Of a stretch of DNA of 64,000 nucleotides, positions 19,216 through 29,008 are shown in pieces; positions within the stretch are counted from its first letter, which is position 1; each line of letters opens with the position of its first letter. The position numbers and the translations under genes were made by a program. Origin of the DNA: Prevotella sp. UBA2725. Lineage in GTDB: Bacteria; Bacteroidota; Bacteroidia; Bacteroidales; Bacteroidaceae. The notes beneath the pieces were generated by a model. The model did no database searches. It saw only the letters and a list, made by a program, of their open reading frames with translations, and was not told where the DNA came from. Location of the stretch: contig DEKJ01000021.1 of NCBI GenBank assembly GCA_002353825.1, positions 103,501 through 167,500 on the forward strand, written 5' to 3'.

Positions 19216-19623
19216 ATGGGAGCAAGAAAACATATTGCGGCTGAAAAGTTAAAAGAAGCCCGTAAGAATCAATATTTCGCCAAGCTCGTTGGCGTGCCCT
19301 CCTCTCCCCGTAAGATGCGCTACGTTGTAGACATGATCCGCGGTATGGAGGTCAACCGTGCACTTGGCGTGCTCAAGTTCTCTAAGAAGCGCGCTGCTCA
19401 GGATGTTGAGAAGCTGCTTCGCTCTGCTATCGCTAACTGGGAGACCAAGAACGATCGCAAGGCTGAGGACGGTGAGCTGTATATCAGCAAAGTCTTCGTG
19501 GATGAAGGCGTAACGATGAAGCGTATGAGACCGGCACCGCAGGGCCGCGGATACAGAATCCGCAAGCGCTCTAACCACGTGACTCTCTTCGTGGATGCCA
19601 AAACTAATGACGATAAAGATTAA
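19216..19623 (+). CDS. rplV: 50S ribosomal protein L22
   Basis: 135 residues. The beta-hairpin that projects into the exit tunnel ([21 protein letters not shown]) is intact; deletions or changes here give macrolide resistance in other bacteria, and none is apparent. Confidence 0.97.
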   Translation: MGARKHIAAEKLKEARKNQYFAKLVGVPSSPRKMRYVVDMIRGMEVNRALGVLKFSKKRAAQDVEKLLRSAIANWETKNDRKAEDGELYISKVFVDEGVTMKRMRPAPQGRGYRIRKRSNHVTLFVDAKTNDDKD

Positions 19624-19628
19624 ATAGA

Positions 19629-20357
19629 ATGGGACAGAAAGTTAATCCAATAAGCAACCGTCTTGGTATTATCCGTGGTTGGGATTCTAATTGGTTCGGT
19701 GGCAAGAACTTTGGCGACAATCTCGTAGAGGACCGTCAGATTCGTACATATCTGAAGAAGCGTCTTGAGAAAGCCCAGGTTTCACGCATCATCATCGAGC
19801 GTACTCTCAAACTCGTCACCATCACTATTTGCACAGCCCGTCCGGGTATCGTCATCGGTAAGGGTGGTCAGGATGTCGACAAACTGAAGGAGGAGCTGAA
19901 GAAGCTCTACAAGAAGGACATCCAGATCAACATCTTCGAGGTGAAGCGTCCTGAGCTCGATGCTACTATCGTTGGTGAGAACATCGCCAGCCAGATTGAG
20001 CACCTCATGGCTTATCGCCGTGCCATCAAGATGGCTGTCCAGAACACAATGCGCGCTGGTGCCGAGGGTATCAAGGTACAGATCACTGGTCGTCTGAATG
20101 GCGCCGAGATCGCACGTAAGGAGATGTTCAAAGAGGGTCGTACTCCTCTGCATACTTTCCGTGCAGATATCGACTACTGCCAGACTGAGGCTCTGACAAA
20201 GGTTGGTCTCCTGGGTATCAAGGTGTGGATCATGCGCGGTGAGGTTTATGGTAAGAAGGAGCTCGCTCCTAACTTCCAGCAGGATCGCAACGACCGTCCT
20301 CGTCGTGACGGTGAGCGCCGTGGTCGTGGTGGCCGCCGCAGAAACAATAATCGTTAA
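19629..20357 (+). CDS. rpsC: 30S ribosomal protein S3
   Basis: 242 residues with the KH domain ([20 protein letters not shown]) and the C-terminal S3 domain ([21 protein letters not shown]). It ends in an Arg/Gly/Asn-rich tail ([13 protein letters not shown]) common in Bacteroidetes. 5 bp after rplV. Confidence 0.97.
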   Translation: MGQKVNPISNRLGIIRGWDSNWFGGKNFGDNLVEDRQIRTYLKKRLEKAQVSRIIIERTLKLVTITICTARPGIVIGKGGQDVDKLKEELKKLYKKDIQINIFEVKRPELDATIVGENIASQIEHLMAYRRAIKMAVQNTMRAGAEGIKVQITGRLNGAEIARKEMFKEGRTPLHTFRADIDYCQTEALTKVGLLGIKVWIMRGEVYGKKELAPNFQQDRNDRPRRDGERRGRGGRRRNNNR

Positions 20358-20371
20358 AAGAATCAGCTACA

Positions 20372-20800
20372 ATGTTACAGCCAAAAAGAGTAAAATATAG
20401 AAGGCCGCAGGATGGACGTGGCAACAAAGGCAACGCTCACCGCGGTACACAGCTGGCTTTCGGCTCATTCGGCATCAAGACCCTTGAGAGCAAATGGCTG
20501 GACAGCCGCCAGATTGAAGCAGCTCGTGTTGCTGTCAACCGTTATATGAACCGTGAGGGTCAGGTGTGGATCCGCATCTTCCCTGACAAGCCTATCACTC
20601 GCAAGCCTGCAGACGTGCGAATGGGTAAAGGTAAAGGTGACCCCGCAGGATGGGTCGCTCCTGTCACTCCGGGACGTATCCTCTTCGAAGTTGAGGGTGT
20701 AAGCATGGACGTTGCCAAAGAGGCTCTCCGTCTGGCAGCCCAGAAGCTTCCGGTGAAGACTAAATTCGTCATCCGTCGTGATTACGACAAAAACGCATAA
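20372..20800 (+). CDS. rplP: 50S ribosomal protein L16
   Basis: 142 residues; [25 protein letters not shown] start, [27 protein letters not shown] core. L16 helps shape the A-site and tRNA-binding part of the large subunit. Confidence 0.97.
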   Translation: MLQPKRVKYRRPQDGRGNKGNAHRGTQLAFGSFGIKTLESKWLDSRQIEAARVAVNRYMNREGQVWIRIFPDKPITRKPADVRMGKGKGDPAGWVAPVTPGRILFEVEGVSMDVAKEALRLAAQKLPVKTKFVIRRDYDKNA

Positions 20801-20802
20801 TA

Positions 20803-20997
20803 ATGAAGATCAAAGAAATCACAGAACTCGCCGACAAGGACTTGCGCGAGAAGCTGGCACAATCTGAGGCAGCTTACAAGCAGCTTAAGCTCAACCATCA
20901 GATTTCCCCGCTTGAGAATCCGTCACAGATCAAAGCTGCGCGTCGTGATATAGCACGTATGAAGACAGTGCTTCGCGAAAGAGAACTCAACAAGTAA
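20803..20997 (+). CDS. rpmC: 50S ribosomal protein L29
   Basis: 64 residues, all helical; [20 protein letters not shown] and the terminal [18 protein letters not shown] are typical. 2 bp after rplP, and its stop overlaps the rpsQ start by one base. Confidence 0.96.
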   Translation: MKIKEITELADKDLREKLAQSEAAYKQLKLNHQISPLENPSQIKAARRDIARMKTVLRERELNK

Positions 20998-21263
20998 TGG
21001 CACAAATGGAAACACGTAATTTAAGAAAGGTAAGACAGGGTGTCGTTATTAGCGACAAGATGGACAAGACCATCGTCGTCGCCGCTAAGTTCAAAGAGAA
21101 GCACCCCATTTACGGTAAGTTCGTCCAGAAGACGAAGAAGTATCACGTTCACGACGAGAAGAACGAAGCCCATATGGGTGATACTGTCCAGATCATGGAG
21201 ACTCGTCCACTTTCCAAGACCAAGAGGTGGAGATTAATTCAAATCGTAGAAAAGGCTAAGTAA
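20997..21263 (+). CDS. rpsQ: 30S ribosomal protein S17
   Basis: 88 residues; [21 protein letters not shown] and [18 protein letters not shown] are the S17 OB-fold motifs. Overlaps rpmC by one base. Confidence 0.97.
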   Translation: MAQMETRNLRKVRQGVVISDKMDKTIVVAAKFKEKHPIYGKFVQKTKKYHVHDEKNEAHMGDTVQIMETRPLSKTKRWRLIQIVEKAK

Positions 21264-21265
21264 TT

Positions 21266-21631
21266 ATGATACAGGCATTAACAAAACTTACAGTAGCAGA
21301 CAACAGTGGTGCTCGTGAGGCTATGTGCATCCGAGTTCTCGGAGGTACAGGTCGTCGCTATGCAAGCGTCGGTGACGTTATTGTTGTTGCTGTCGAGAAC
21401 GTCCTGCCCAGCAGTGACTTGAAGAAGGGTGCAGTATCTAAGGCATTAGTCGTACGCACCAAGAAGGAGATCCGTCGTCCCGATGGTTCCTACATTCGTT
21501 TCGATGACAACGCTTGCGTGTTGCTTAACAACGCTGGTGAGCTCCGCGGCAGCCGTATCTTCGGCCCCGTAGCCCGTGAGCTTCGTCAGGTCAACATGAA
21601 GGTCGTGTCTCTCGCACCTGAGGTTCTTTAA
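21266..21631 (+). CDS. rplN: 50S ribosomal protein L14
   Basis: 121 residues; starts [21 protein letters not shown] and ends [17 protein letters not shown], full length. Contributes to the intersubunit bridge with 16S rRNA. Confidence 0.97.
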   Translation: MIQALTKLTVADNSGAREAMCIRVLGGTGRRYASVGDVIVVAVENVLPSSDLKKGAVSKALVVRTKKEIRRPDGSYIRFDDNACVLLNNAGELRGSRIFGPVARELRQVNMKVVSLAPEVL

Positions 21632-21650
21632 TCTTTAAATGAAAGAAGTA

Positions 21651-21968
21651 ATGAGTAAATTACATATCAAGAAAGACGACAACGTCATTGTCATTGCCGG
21701 TGCAGACAAGGGCAAGACGGGTAAAGTGCTCAAGGTGCTTGTGAAAGAGAACCGTGCCATCGTTGAGGGTGTCAACATGGTTTCCAAGAGCACAAAGCCT
21801 TCAGCTAAGAATCCTCAGGGAGGCATTGTCAAGCAGGAGGCTCCTATTCACATCTCAAACATCAGTCTTATCGATCCGAAGAGTGGCAAGGCTACCCGCA
21901 TCGCTGTTAAGCATGATGGCAAGAAGGTCATTCGTATCGCTAAAAAGTCAGGGGAGGAGATCAAGTAA
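21651..21968 (+). CDS. rplX: 50S ribosomal protein L24
   Basis: 105 residues from the ATG at 21651, giving [24 protein letters not shown]; an ATG four codons upstream (21639) is also in frame but family members begin with MSKLHIK. Contains the KOW motif, and the C-terminus is [10 protein letters not shown]. Overlaps rplE by one base. Confidence 0.95.
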   Translation: MSKLHIKKDDNVIVIAGADKGKTGKVLKVLVKENRAIVEGVNMVSKSTKPSAKNPQGGIVKQEAPIHISNISLIDPKSGKATRIAVKHDGKKVIRIAKKSGEEIK

Positions 21969-22522
21969 TGGATACAGCACAGTTAAAGAAAAAGTATAAA
22001 GAGCAGATCGCTCCCGCTTTGAAGGAGCAGTTCAAGTACTCTTCTGCCATGCAGATCCCTGCCCTGAAGAAGATCGTTATCAACATGGGTCTTGGCGATG
22101 CTACGCAGGATAAGAAGATCATCGATGTAGCTATCAATGAGCTCACGGCCATCACCGGTCAGAAGGCTGTTGCTACATATTCTAAGAAGGATATCGCTAA
22201 CTTCAAGCTTCGTAAGAAGATGCCTATCGGCGTGATGGTAACACTTCGCCGTGAGCGCATGTACGAGTTCCTGGAGCGTCTCGTGAGAATCGCTCTCCCT
22301 CGTATCCGTGACTTCAAGGGTATCAACTCCAAGCTTGACGGCCGTGGCAACTATACTCTCGGTATCGAGGAGCAGATCATCTTCCCTGAGATCAACATCG
22401 ACCAGGTGAGCCGTATGCAGGGTATGAACATCACGTTCGTCACTTCTGCTACAACAGATGAAGAGGGCTATGCACTTCTCAAGGCATTCGGTCTTCCGTT
22501 CAAAAATGCTAAAAACGATTAA
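21968..22522 (+). CDS. rplE: 50S ribosomal protein L5
   Basis: 184 residues; [43 protein letters not shown] and [15 protein letters not shown] are intact. Binds 5S rRNA and contacts P-site tRNA. Overlaps rplX by one base. Confidence 0.97.
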   Translation: MDTAQLKKKYKEQIAPALKEQFKYSSAMQIPALKKIVINMGLGDATQDKKIIDVAINELTAITGQKAVATYSKKDIANFKLRKKMPIGVMVTLRRERMYEFLERLVRIALPRIRDFKGINSKLDGRGNYTLGIEEQIIFPEINIDQVSRMQGMNITFVTSATTDEEGYALLKAFGLPFKNAKND

Positions 22523-22527
22523 GAGAT

Positions 22528-22830
22528 ATGGCAAAAGAATCAATGAAGGCGCGTGAGGTAAAGCGCGCTAAGCTCGCAGCCCGTTATGCTGAGAAGCGTG
22601 CAGCTCTGAAGAAGATCATTGCAACTTCCAACGATCCTGCTGAGGCTTATGAGGCAGCCCGCAAGCTGCAGGCCATTCCTAAGAACGCTGATCCTATCCG
22701 CCAGCACAACCGCTGCAAGATTACGGGTCGTCCGCGTGGTTATATCCGTCAGTTCGGTATCTCCCGCATCCAGTTCCGTGAGATGGCTTCACAGGGTCTC
22801 ATTCCCGGTGTAACAAAGGCAAGCTGGTAG
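22528..22830 (+). CDS. rpsN: 30S ribosomal protein S14, zinc-free long form
   Basis: 100 residues; [24 protein letters not shown] start and the [26 protein letters not shown] core. Only one Cys of the zinc ribbon position is present, so this is the long form that does not need zinc. A 190-bp repeat-bearing gap follows before rpsH, longer than other gaps in this operon. Confidence 0.97.
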   Translation: MAKESMKAREVKRAKLAARYAEKRAALKKIIATSNDPAEAYEAARKLQAIPKNADPIRQHNRCKITGRPRGYIRQFGISRIQFREMASQGLIPGVTKASW

Positions 22831-22833
22831 TTC

Positions 22834-22975
22834 AGTTTTTGAGTTCTTTAGTTTATGAGTTTTTAAGTTTTTAATGTGTTCATCTGGTCTTTGATCAATA
22901 AGCATATTAAGACTAAAGAACTCAAAAGCTTATAAACTCACAAACTCATAAACTCATAAACTCACGAAGCATATT
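22834..22975. repeat. Short direct and inverted repeats in rpsN-rpsH gap
   Basis: The plus strand reads tttttgagttctttagtttatgag near 22836 and its approximate complement, actaaagaactcaaaagc, near 22912. The latter is followed by several AAACTCAT/AAACTCAC octamers. The arms could fold across about 50 nt. The octamer run resembles the gagttctt repeats downstream of rpsL. Confidence 0.55.
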
Positions 22976-23020
22976 TAATATTGTCGGGGTAGTCCCGATT
23001 AATTAAACATTTATATTTTT

Positions 23021-23416
23021 ATGACAGATCCAATAGCAGATTATCTGACACGGCTCAGAAACGCAATCATGGCTCATCATCGCGTGGTTGAGGTTCCTGC
23101 GTCAAACATGAAGAAGTCTATCACAAAGATTCTCTTCGAGAAGGGTTACATCCTGAACTACAAGTTCATCGAGGATGGTCCTCAGGGCACTATCAAGGTC
23201 GCTCTGAAGTACGACCCGCAAACCAAGGAGAACGCTATCAAGAGTTTGAAGCGCGTTTCCACACCGGGCCTTCGCCGTTACACCGGCTACAAGGACATGC
23301 CGAGAGTTATTAACGGACTGGGTATCGCTATCCTTTCCACATCTAAGGGCGTTATGACTGACAAGGAAGCCGCTGACCTCAAGATTGGTGGTGAGATTCT
23401 TTGCTATGTCTATTAA
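23021..23416 (+). CDS. rpsH: 30S ribosomal protein S8
   Basis: 131 residues; MTDPIADYLTRLRNAIMAHH and ILSTSKGVMTDKEA with the C-terminal GGEILCYVY are typical. In enterobacteria S8 represses the spc operon; regulation here is not visible. Confidence 0.97.
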   Translation: MTDPIADYLTRLRNAIMAHHRVVEVPASNMKKSITKILFEKGYILNYKFIEDGPQGTIKVALKYDPQTKENAIKSLKRVSTPGLRRYTGYKDMPRVINGLGIAILSTSKGVMTDKEAADLKIGGEILCYVY

Positions 23417-23431
23417 TTGGAGGTTTTAGTT

Positions 23432-24004
23432 ATGTCAAGAATAGGTAAATTGCCAATTAGTGTTCCCGCCGGAGTTACAGTTAACTTCGATGAGAAGAAT
23501 AACGTCGTTACTGTCAAGGGTCCCAAGGGAGAGCTTTCTCAGTACATTGATCCTTCCATCAAGATGAACGTGAAGGATGGTCAGATAACCTTCGAGGTTG
23601 ATGAGAATAGTCCAGTAGACTACAAGCAGAAGCAGGCTTTCCATGGTCTGTACCGTTCTTTGGTTCATAACATGGTTGTCGGTGTTAGCGAGGGTTTCCA
23701 GAAGCATCTGGAGCTCGTTGGTGTCGGTTATCGTGTATCCAACCAGGGCAACCTTCTCGAGTTCTCTCTCGGTTATACGCACCCCATCTACATGCAGCTT
23801 CCTAAGGAGGTGAAGGTAGAGACCAAGTCGGAGCGTAACCAGAACCCGCAGATCTTGCTGGAGAGCGCTGACAAGCAGCTGCTTGGTCTTATCTGTGCTA
23901 AAATTCGTTCTTTCCGCATGCCTGAGCCGTATAAGGGTAAGGGTATCCTCTTTAAGGGTGAGGTCATCCGCAGAAAGTCTGGTAAGACAGCTGCAGCTAA
24001 GTAA
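23432..24004 (+). CDS. rplF: 50S ribosomal protein L6
   Basis: 190 residues from the ATG at 23432 (MSRIGKLPISVPAGV), preceded by a GGAGG at 23419-23423 with 8-nt spacing; this decides against the upstream TTG. Motif EPYKGKGILFKGEVIRRKSGKT is intact. Confidence 0.97.
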   Translation: MSRIGKLPISVPAGVTVNFDEKNNVVTVKGPKGELSQYIDPSIKMNVKDGQITFEVDENSPVDYKQKQAFHGLYRSLVHNMVVGVSEGFQKHLELVGVGYRVSNQGNLLEFSLGYTHPIYMQLPKEVKVETKSERNQNPQILLESADKQLLGLICAKIRSFRMPEPYKGKGILFKGEVIRRKSGKTAAAK

Positions 24005-24023
24005 CTTTTAAAGTGAAGAAATC

Positions 24024-24368
24024 ATGACAACAAAGAAAGAAGAAAGACGAATCAAGATAAAGTTCCGCATTCGCAAGAACGTCAAGGGAACGGCTGAGCG
24101 TCCCCGCCTTACTGTGTTCCGCTCCAACAAGCAGATTTACGCACAGGTTATTAACGATATCGAGGGTAAGACCGTTGCTTCAGCTTCATCACTGGGCATG
24201 GAGAAACTCCCGAAGATTCAGCAGGCCGAGAAGGTCGGCGAGGCAGTAGCAGCCAAGGCTAAGGCAGCCGGCGTAGAGGCTGTTGTTTTCGACCGTAACG
24301 GTTATCTGTACCATGGTCGCGTGCAGGCTCTTGCTGACGCGGCTCGTAAGGGTGGACTTAATTTCTAA
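24024..24368 (+). CDS. rplR: 50S ribosomal protein L18
   Basis: 114 residues; [20 protein letters not shown] and the C-terminal [26 protein letters not shown] are typical 5S-rRNA-binding motifs. Confidence 0.97.
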   Translation: MTTKKEERRIKIKFRIRKNVKGTAERPRLTVFRSNKQIYAQVINDIEGKTVASASSLGMEKLPKIQQAEKVGEAVAAKAKAAGVEAVVFDRNGYLYHGRVQALADAARKGGLNF

Positions 24369-24374
24369 TCGATA

Positions 24375-24887
24375 ATGGCAATGAATAAAGTAAGAGTTAA
24401 TAGTGACGCTGAATTGAAGGACCGCCTGGTTGCTATCAACCGTGTGACAAAGGTTACAAAAGGTGGTCGTACCTTTACATTCGCTGCCATTGTCGTAGTC
24501 GGTGATGGCAAGGGCGTAATCGGTTACGGTCTTGGTAAGGCCGGCGAGGTTACTGCTGCTATCCAGAAAGGCACAGACGCTGCCAAGAAGAACCTCTTCA
24601 AGGTTCCCGTGCTCAACGGTACCGTTCCTCACGAGATGGAGGTGAAGTTTGGTGGTGCTCGTGTTCTCCTCAAGCCGGCTGCTGCCGGTACCGGTCTGAA
24701 GGCCGGTGGTGCTATGCGTGCCGTTCTTGAGAGCGCAGGTATCTCTGATGTGATTGCTAAGTCTAAGGGCTCTTCCAACGCCCACAACCTGGTGAAGGCC
24801 ACAGTGCTCGCTCTGTCTCAGATGCGTGACGCTTATGCCGTAGCTGGTGAGCGTGGTGTAGCCATGGACAAAGTGTTTAACGGTTAA
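24375..24887 (+). CDS. rpsE: 30S ribosomal protein S5
   Basis: 170 residues; [22 protein letters not shown] (dsRNA-binding fold) and [21 protein letters not shown] are intact. 6 bp after rplR. Confidence 0.97.
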   Translation: MAMNKVRVNSDAELKDRLVAINRVTKVTKGGRTFTFAAIVVVGDGKGVIGYGLGKAGEVTAAIQKGTDAAKKNLFKVPVLNGTVPHEMEVKFGGARVLLKPAAAGTGLKAGGAMRAVLESAGISDVIAKSKGSSNAHNLVKATVLALSQMRDAYAVAGERGVAMDKVFNG

Positions 24888-24901
24888 TGGGAATATAAAC
24901 A

Positions 24902-25078
24902 ATGGCAACAATTAAAGTAAAGCAGATCAAGAGCCGTATCGGTGCTCCTGTAGACCAGAAGAGAACCCTCTTGGCTCTCGGTCTTCACAAGATTTCTCAG
25001 GTTGTTGAGATTGAGGATACTCCCAGCAACCTCGGCATGGTGCGCAAAGTGCATCACCTCGTGGAAATCGTTAAGTAA
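24902..25078 (+). CDS. rpmD: 50S ribosomal protein L30
   Basis: 58 residues starting MATIKVKQIKSRIGAP and ending VHHLVEIVK; the size and the KRTLLALGLHKISQ block are normal for bacterial L30. Fits between rpsE and rplO as in other bacteria. Confidence 0.96.
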   Translation: MATIKVKQIKSRIGAPVDQKRTLLALGLHKISQVVEIEDTPSNLGMVRKVHHLVEIVK

Positions 25079-25114
25079 TCATAGGTAATCAATAACGATT
25101 AAAAAGACGTAATC

Positions 25115-25561
25115 ATGAAATTAAATACATTGAAGCCGGCAGCTGGCTCTACTCACTCACGTCGTCGTATCGGTCGTGGTCCAGGTTCTGGACTCGGTGG
25201 TACTTCTACTCGTGGTCACAAGGGTGCCAAGGCTCGTTCCGGTTACAAGAGAAAGATTGGTTTCGAAGGTGGCCAGATGCCTTTGCAGCGTCGTGTCCCG
25301 AAGGCTGGTTTCAAGAACATCAACCACAAGGAGTACTTCGCAGTGAACCTTTCTACCCTTCAGAAGCTTGCTGAGGAGAAGAACCTCACCAAGATCGGCA
25401 TCCAGGAGCTCGTTGCTGCTGGTCTGACTAATGGTAAGGAGCTCGTTAAGATCCTTGGTACTGGTGAGCTGAAAGCAAAGGTTGACGTCGAGGCTAATGC
25501 CTTCTCTAAGACTGCCGAGGAAGCTATCAAGGCAGTTGGTGGTAATGCAACAAAAATCTAA
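25115..25561 (+). CDS. rplO: 50S ribosomal protein L15
   Basis: 148 residues; GRGPGSGLGGTSTRGHKGAKARSG and FEGGQMPLQRRVPKAGF are intact. secY starts 2 bp downstream. Confidence 0.97.
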   Translation: MKLNTLKPAAGSTHSRRRIGRGPGSGLGGTSTRGHKGAKARSGYKRKIGFEGGQMPLQRRVPKAGFKNINHKEYFAVNLSTLQKLAEEKNLTKIGIQELVAAGLTNGKELVKILGTGELKAKVDVEANAFSKTAEEAIKAVGGNATKI

Positions 25562-25563
25562 TA

Positions 25564-26904
25564 ATGAAAAAGCTAATTGAGACACTAAAGAACTGTTGGA
25601 GAGTAGAGGACCTTCGTCAGAGGCTCCTGGTAACTCTTCTGTTTACGGCTATCTACCGTTTCGGATCATTCGTTGTGCTTCCGGGTATCGACCCCGCCAA
25701 GCTTGATCAACTTCAGTCGCAAACCTCTGGTGGCCTTATGTCACTGTTGGACATGTTCTCTGGTGGAGCATTTTCCAATGCGTCGATTTTCGCGCTTGGT
25801 ATTATGCCTTACATCTCAGCTTCCATTGTTATGCAGCTTCTCGCTGTGGCTGTACCTTACTTTCAGAAGATGCAGCGCGAGGGAGAGAGTGGCCGCAAAA
25901 GAATACAGTGGTATACTCGTGTGCTTACGGTAGCAATCCTGTTGTTCCAGGCACCGAGTTACCTTATCAACCTGAAGATGCAGGCCAGCAGTGCTCTTGC
26001 CAGCGGCATCTCTTGGAGCGTATTCATGATCCCGGCCACAATCATTCTTGCTGCAGGTTCTATGTTCATCCTCTGGTTGGGTGAGCGTATTACCGACAAG
26101 GGAGTCGGAAATGGAATCTCATTGATCATTATGATAGGTATCATCGCCAGACTGCCACAGGCCTTCGTACAGGAGCTCAGCTCCCGTTTCACGGCCATTT
26201 CCGGTGGCGGTCTTGTGATGTTTATCGCCGAGATTCTTATTCTCTATGCTGTAATCTGCGCATCAATTCTTTTGACTCAGGGTACTCGCAAGGTACCTGT
26301 GCAGTATGCTAAGCGCCTCGTAGGAACCCGTGAGGTCGGTGGCGCACGCCAGTACATTCCTCTGAAGCTCTTCGCTGCCAATGTGATGCCTATCATCTTT
26401 GCTCAGGCATTGATGTTCATCCCCTTGGCTATCGTTCAGTATCAGAGCGACAATGCAAGCTGGGTAGTGCGTAACCTGATGGATAACCGTAGCCTGTTGT
26501 ACAACATCATCTACGTCATCCTCATCATCGCCTTCACCTATTTCTACACTGCTATCACGCTGAACCCTCAGCAGATGGCAGAGGACATGAAGCGTAACAA
26601 TGGTTTCATCCCTGGAATCAAGCCGGGTCACGACACTGCCGAGTATATCGATACAGTGATGTCCCGCATCACCTTCCCGGGTTCATTGTTCATCGCCTTC
26701 ATTGCTATCATGCCGGCTCTGGCAGGATTGCTTAACGTGCAGCAGGCTTTTTCACAGTTCTTCGGTGGCACCTCACTGCTCATTACGGTGGGTGTTGTGA
26801 TCGACACACTTCAGCAGATAGAGTCTTATCTGCTCATGCGTCACTACGACGGACTGCTGAATTCCGGCCACACTCGTAAGGCTGGTGCTGTGAGTGCATA
26901 TTAA
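25564..26904 (+). CDS. secY: Protein translocase channel subunit SecY
   Basis: 446-residue inner-membrane channel of the Sec translocon with ten predicted helices. Visible landmarks are the N-terminal RQRLLVTLLFTAIYRFGSFVVLPGID, the plug region after GLMSLLDMFSGGAF, LGIMPYISASIVMQLL, GERITDKGVGNGISLIIMIGI and the cytosolic loop KRLVGTREVGGARQYIPLK. Usual neighbours are rplO upstream and, in many Bacteroidales, map downstream; here infA follows after 154 bp. Confidence 0.97.
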   Translation: MKKLIETLKNCWRVEDLRQRLLVTLLFTAIYRFGSFVVLPGIDPAKLDQLQSQTSGGLMSLLDMFSGGAFSNASIFALGIMPYISASIVMQLLAVAVPYFQKMQREGESGRKRIQWYTRVLTVAILLFQAPSYLINLKMQASSALASGISWSVFMIPATIILAAGSMFILWLGERITDKGVGNGISLIIMIGIIARLPQAFVQELSSRFTAISGGGLVMFIAEILILYAVICASILLTQGTRKVPVQYAKRLVGTREVGGARQYIPLKLFAANVMPIIFAQALMFIPLAIVQYQSDNASWVVRNLMDNRSLLYNIIYVILIIAFTYFYTAITLNPQQMAEDMKRNNGFIPGIKPGHDTAEYIDTVMSRITFPGSLFIAFIAIMPALAGLLNVQQAFSQFFGGTSLLITVGVVIDTLQQIESYLLMRHYDGLLNSGHTRKAGAVSAY

Positions 26905-26956
26905 TCTGGTCTTTGGATAATCACTTCCGAAGGCGGATCATCAGATACATTTGATT

Positions 26957-26988
26957 GGCTCTCCATTAGGCCATCCTTTTGGAGAGCC
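26957..26988 (+). terminator. Hairpin between secY and infA
   Basis: Arms 26957-26965 and 26980-26988 pair over 9 bp (GGCTCTCCA/TGGAGAGCC) around a 14-nt loop. Only a weak T-rich tail follows (ttcaacttgatttta), so it may be an attenuator or RNA-processing site rather than a full terminator. Confidence 0.5.
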
Positions 26989-27058
26989 TTCAACTTGATT
27001 TTACGGTCTTTGGAACATTATTAAAGAGTTAGGATATTTAAAAGGTTAAATATAATAT

Positions 27059-27277
27059 ATGTCTAAACAGTCAGCAATAGAACAGGACGGCACGGTGATA
27101 GAGAGCCTGTCCAATGCCATGTTCCGTGTGGAGTTAGAGAACGGAGTACAGATCATCGCCAATATCTCGGGTAAGATGCGTCTGCATTACATTAAGATTC
27201 TTCCTGGTGACAAGGTCAAGGTAGCGATGAGCCCATATGACCTGACCAAAGGCAGGATAGAGTTCAGATACAAGTAA
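27059..27277 (+). CDS. infA: Translation initiation factor IF-1
   Basis: 72 residues, OB fold: [56 protein letters not shown]. Blocks the A-site during initiation. rpmJ follows after 26 bp. Confidence 0.97.
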   Translation: MSKQSAIEQDGTVIESLSNAMFRVELENGVQIIANISGKMRLHYIKILPGDKVKVAMSPYDLTKGRIEFRYK

Positions 27278-27303
27278 ATAAGATTTTTATATACTTTCAG
27301 GTT

Positions 27304-27420
27304 ATGAAGACAAGAACATCAATCAAGAAGCGTTCTGCCGACTGCAAGATCGTTCGTCGTAAGGGTCGTCTGTTCGTCATCAACAAGAAGAACCCTAAGA
27401 TGAAGCAGCGTCAGGGCTAA
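27304..27420 (+). CDS. rpmJ: 50S ribosomal protein L36, zinc-ligand-poor form
   Basis: 38 residues, [20 protein letters not shown] through NPKMKQRQG. Of the four zinc ligands of classical L36 (three Cys and a His) only one Cys remains, so this is the zinc-independent form. Located between infA and rpsM as usual. Confidence 0.96.
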   Translation: MKTRTSIKKRSADCKIVRRKGRLFVINKKNPKMKQRQG

Positions 27421-27476
27421 TTGTTAAAGTTGCGTAAAGTTATTGGTAATAAGAAAGCTGATTGAAGTTTTCTTGT

Positions 27477-27484
27477 TATCTTTG
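27477..27484 (+). promoter_or_regulatory. Possible promoter -7 box ahead of rpsM
   Basis: TATCTTTGC begins at 27477 in a 133-bp gap before rpsM. No TTTG was found at the proper -33 distance, so this is a half-match. It would give the alpha-operon part (rpsM-rplQ) an internal start. Confidence 0.4.
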
Positions 27485-27553
27485 CATGCTTTTTAGCAAA
27501 ATCAACGCGTTAATTAAAGCAAAACAAATTTATTATTCAATTCATTTCAACTA

Positions 27554-27934
27554 ATGGCAATACGAATTGTTGGAGTAGACTTGCCCCAGAACAAGCGTGG
27601 CGAGATCGCATTGACTTATATCTATGGTATAGGTCGAAGTAGTTCAGCAAAGATATTGGATAAGGCCGGCGTGAGCCGTGACCTGAAAGTCAGCGAGTGG
27701 ACTGACGATCAGGCTGCCAAGATCCGTGAGATTATCGGCGCTGAGTACAAAGTGGAGGGTGACCTCCGTTCAGAGATTCAGATGAACATCAAGCGCCTGA
27801 TGGATATTGGCTGCTATCGTGGTGTCCGTCATCGTAATGGTCTTCCTGTCCGTGGACAGAGCACAAAGAACAATGCTCGTACTCGTAAGGGTAAGAAGAA
27901 GACTGTTGCAAACAAGAAGAAGGCTACTAAGTAA
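27554..27934 (+). CDS. rpsM: 30S ribosomal protein S13
   Basis: 126 residues; [27 protein letters not shown] and [24 protein letters not shown] are intact. S13 contacts P-site tRNA and subunit bridge B1. Confidence 0.97.
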   Translation: MAIRIVGVDLPQNKRGEIALTYIYGIGRSSSAKILDKAGVSRDLKVSEWTDDQAAKIREIIGAEYKVEGDLRSEIQMNIKRLMDIGCYRGVRHRNGLPVRGQSTKNNARTRKGKKKTVANKKKATK

Positions 27935-27952
27935 TCTAATGGAGGCTTAATT

Positions 27953-28345
27953 ATGGCAAAACAACAGAAAGTAACATCTAAGAAAAGAAATGTCCGTGTT
28001 GAGGCTACAGGTCAGCTCCATGTTCACAGTAGCTTTAACAATATTATTGTGTCTCTTGCCAATAATGATGGTCAGGTCATCGCTTGGTCTTCAGCTGGTA
28101 AGATGGGTTTCCGTGGTTCTAAGAAGAACACACCGTATGCTGCTCAGATGGCAGCAGAGGATTGCGCTAAGGTCGCTTACGGTCTTGGCCTCCGCAAGGT
28201 GAAAGCTTTCGTCAAGGGCCCGGGTAATGGCCGTGAGAGTGCTATCCGTGCCGTACATGGCGCAGGTATTGAGGTAACAGAGATTGTCGACGTTACACCG
28301 TTGCCACACAATGGCTGCCGTCCTCCTAAGCGTCGTCGTGTATAA
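27953..28345 (+). CDS. rpsK: 30S ribosomal protein S11
   Basis: 130 residues; [42 protein letters not shown] and the C-terminal [15 protein letters not shown] are typical. Confidence 0.97.
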   Translation: MAKQQKVTSKKRNVRVEATGQLHVHSSFNNIIVSLANNDGQVIAWSSAGKMGFRGSKKNTPYAAQMAAEDCAKVAYGLGLRKVKAFVKGPGNGRESAIRAVHGAGIEVTEIVDVTPLPHNGCRPPKRRRV

Positions 28346-28384
28346 TTAGAACTCAAAGATACAATAGTAAAGCATTAATAAATT

Positions 28385-28990
28385 ATGGCAAGATATATAG
28401 GTCCTAAGTCTCGTATCGCACGCCGTTTCGGTGAGCCCATCTTTGGTGCAGATAAGGTACTGTCAAAGCGTAACTTCCCTCCAGGGCAGCATGGCAATGA
28501 CCGTCGCCGCAAGACATCAGAGTATGGTCAGCAGCTGGCTGAGAAGCAGAAGGCTAAATATACATACGGAGTACTGGAGCGTCAGTTCCACAATCTCTTT
28601 GATAAGGCAGCTAAGGCAGAGGGTAAGACTGGTGAGGTTCTTCTTCAGCTTCTGGAGAGCCGCCTCGACAATGTCGTTTATCGTCTTGGCATCGCTCCTA
28701 CACGTGCTGCAGCCCGTCAGCTCGTCAGCCATCGTCACATCACTGTTGACGGCGAGGTTGTGAGCATTCCTTCTTATTCTGTTAAGCCGGGTCAGGTTGT
28801 AGGTGTCCGCGAGAAGGCTAAGTCTCTCGAGGTTATCGACAATGCACTTGCTGGTTTCAACCACAGCAAGTATCCTTGGCTTGAGTGGGATCAGAACACA
28901 AAGAGCGGTAAGTATCTTCACATGCCCGAGCGTACTGACATCCCCGAGAACATTAAGGAGCAGTTAATCGTTGAGTTGTACTCGAAATAA
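28385..28990 (+). CDS. rpsD: 30S ribosomal protein S4, zinc-free form
   Basis: 201 residues. [21 protein letters not shown] has no cysteine cluster, so it is the C-minus form. The S4 RNA-binding domain [31 protein letters not shown] is intact. S4 starts 30S assembly. Confidence 0.97.
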   Translation: MARYIGPKSRIARRFGEPIFGADKVLSKRNFPPGQHGNDRRRKTSEYGQQLAEKQKAKYTYGVLERQFHNLFDKAAKAEGKTGEVLLQLLESRLDNVVYRLGIAPTRAAARQLVSHRHITVDGEVVSIPSYSVKPGQVVGVREKAKSLEVIDNALAGFNHSKYPWLEWDQNTKSGKYLHMPERTDIPENIKEQLIVELYSK

Positions 28991-29008
28991 ATAAAAATCA
29001 TTGAATTA

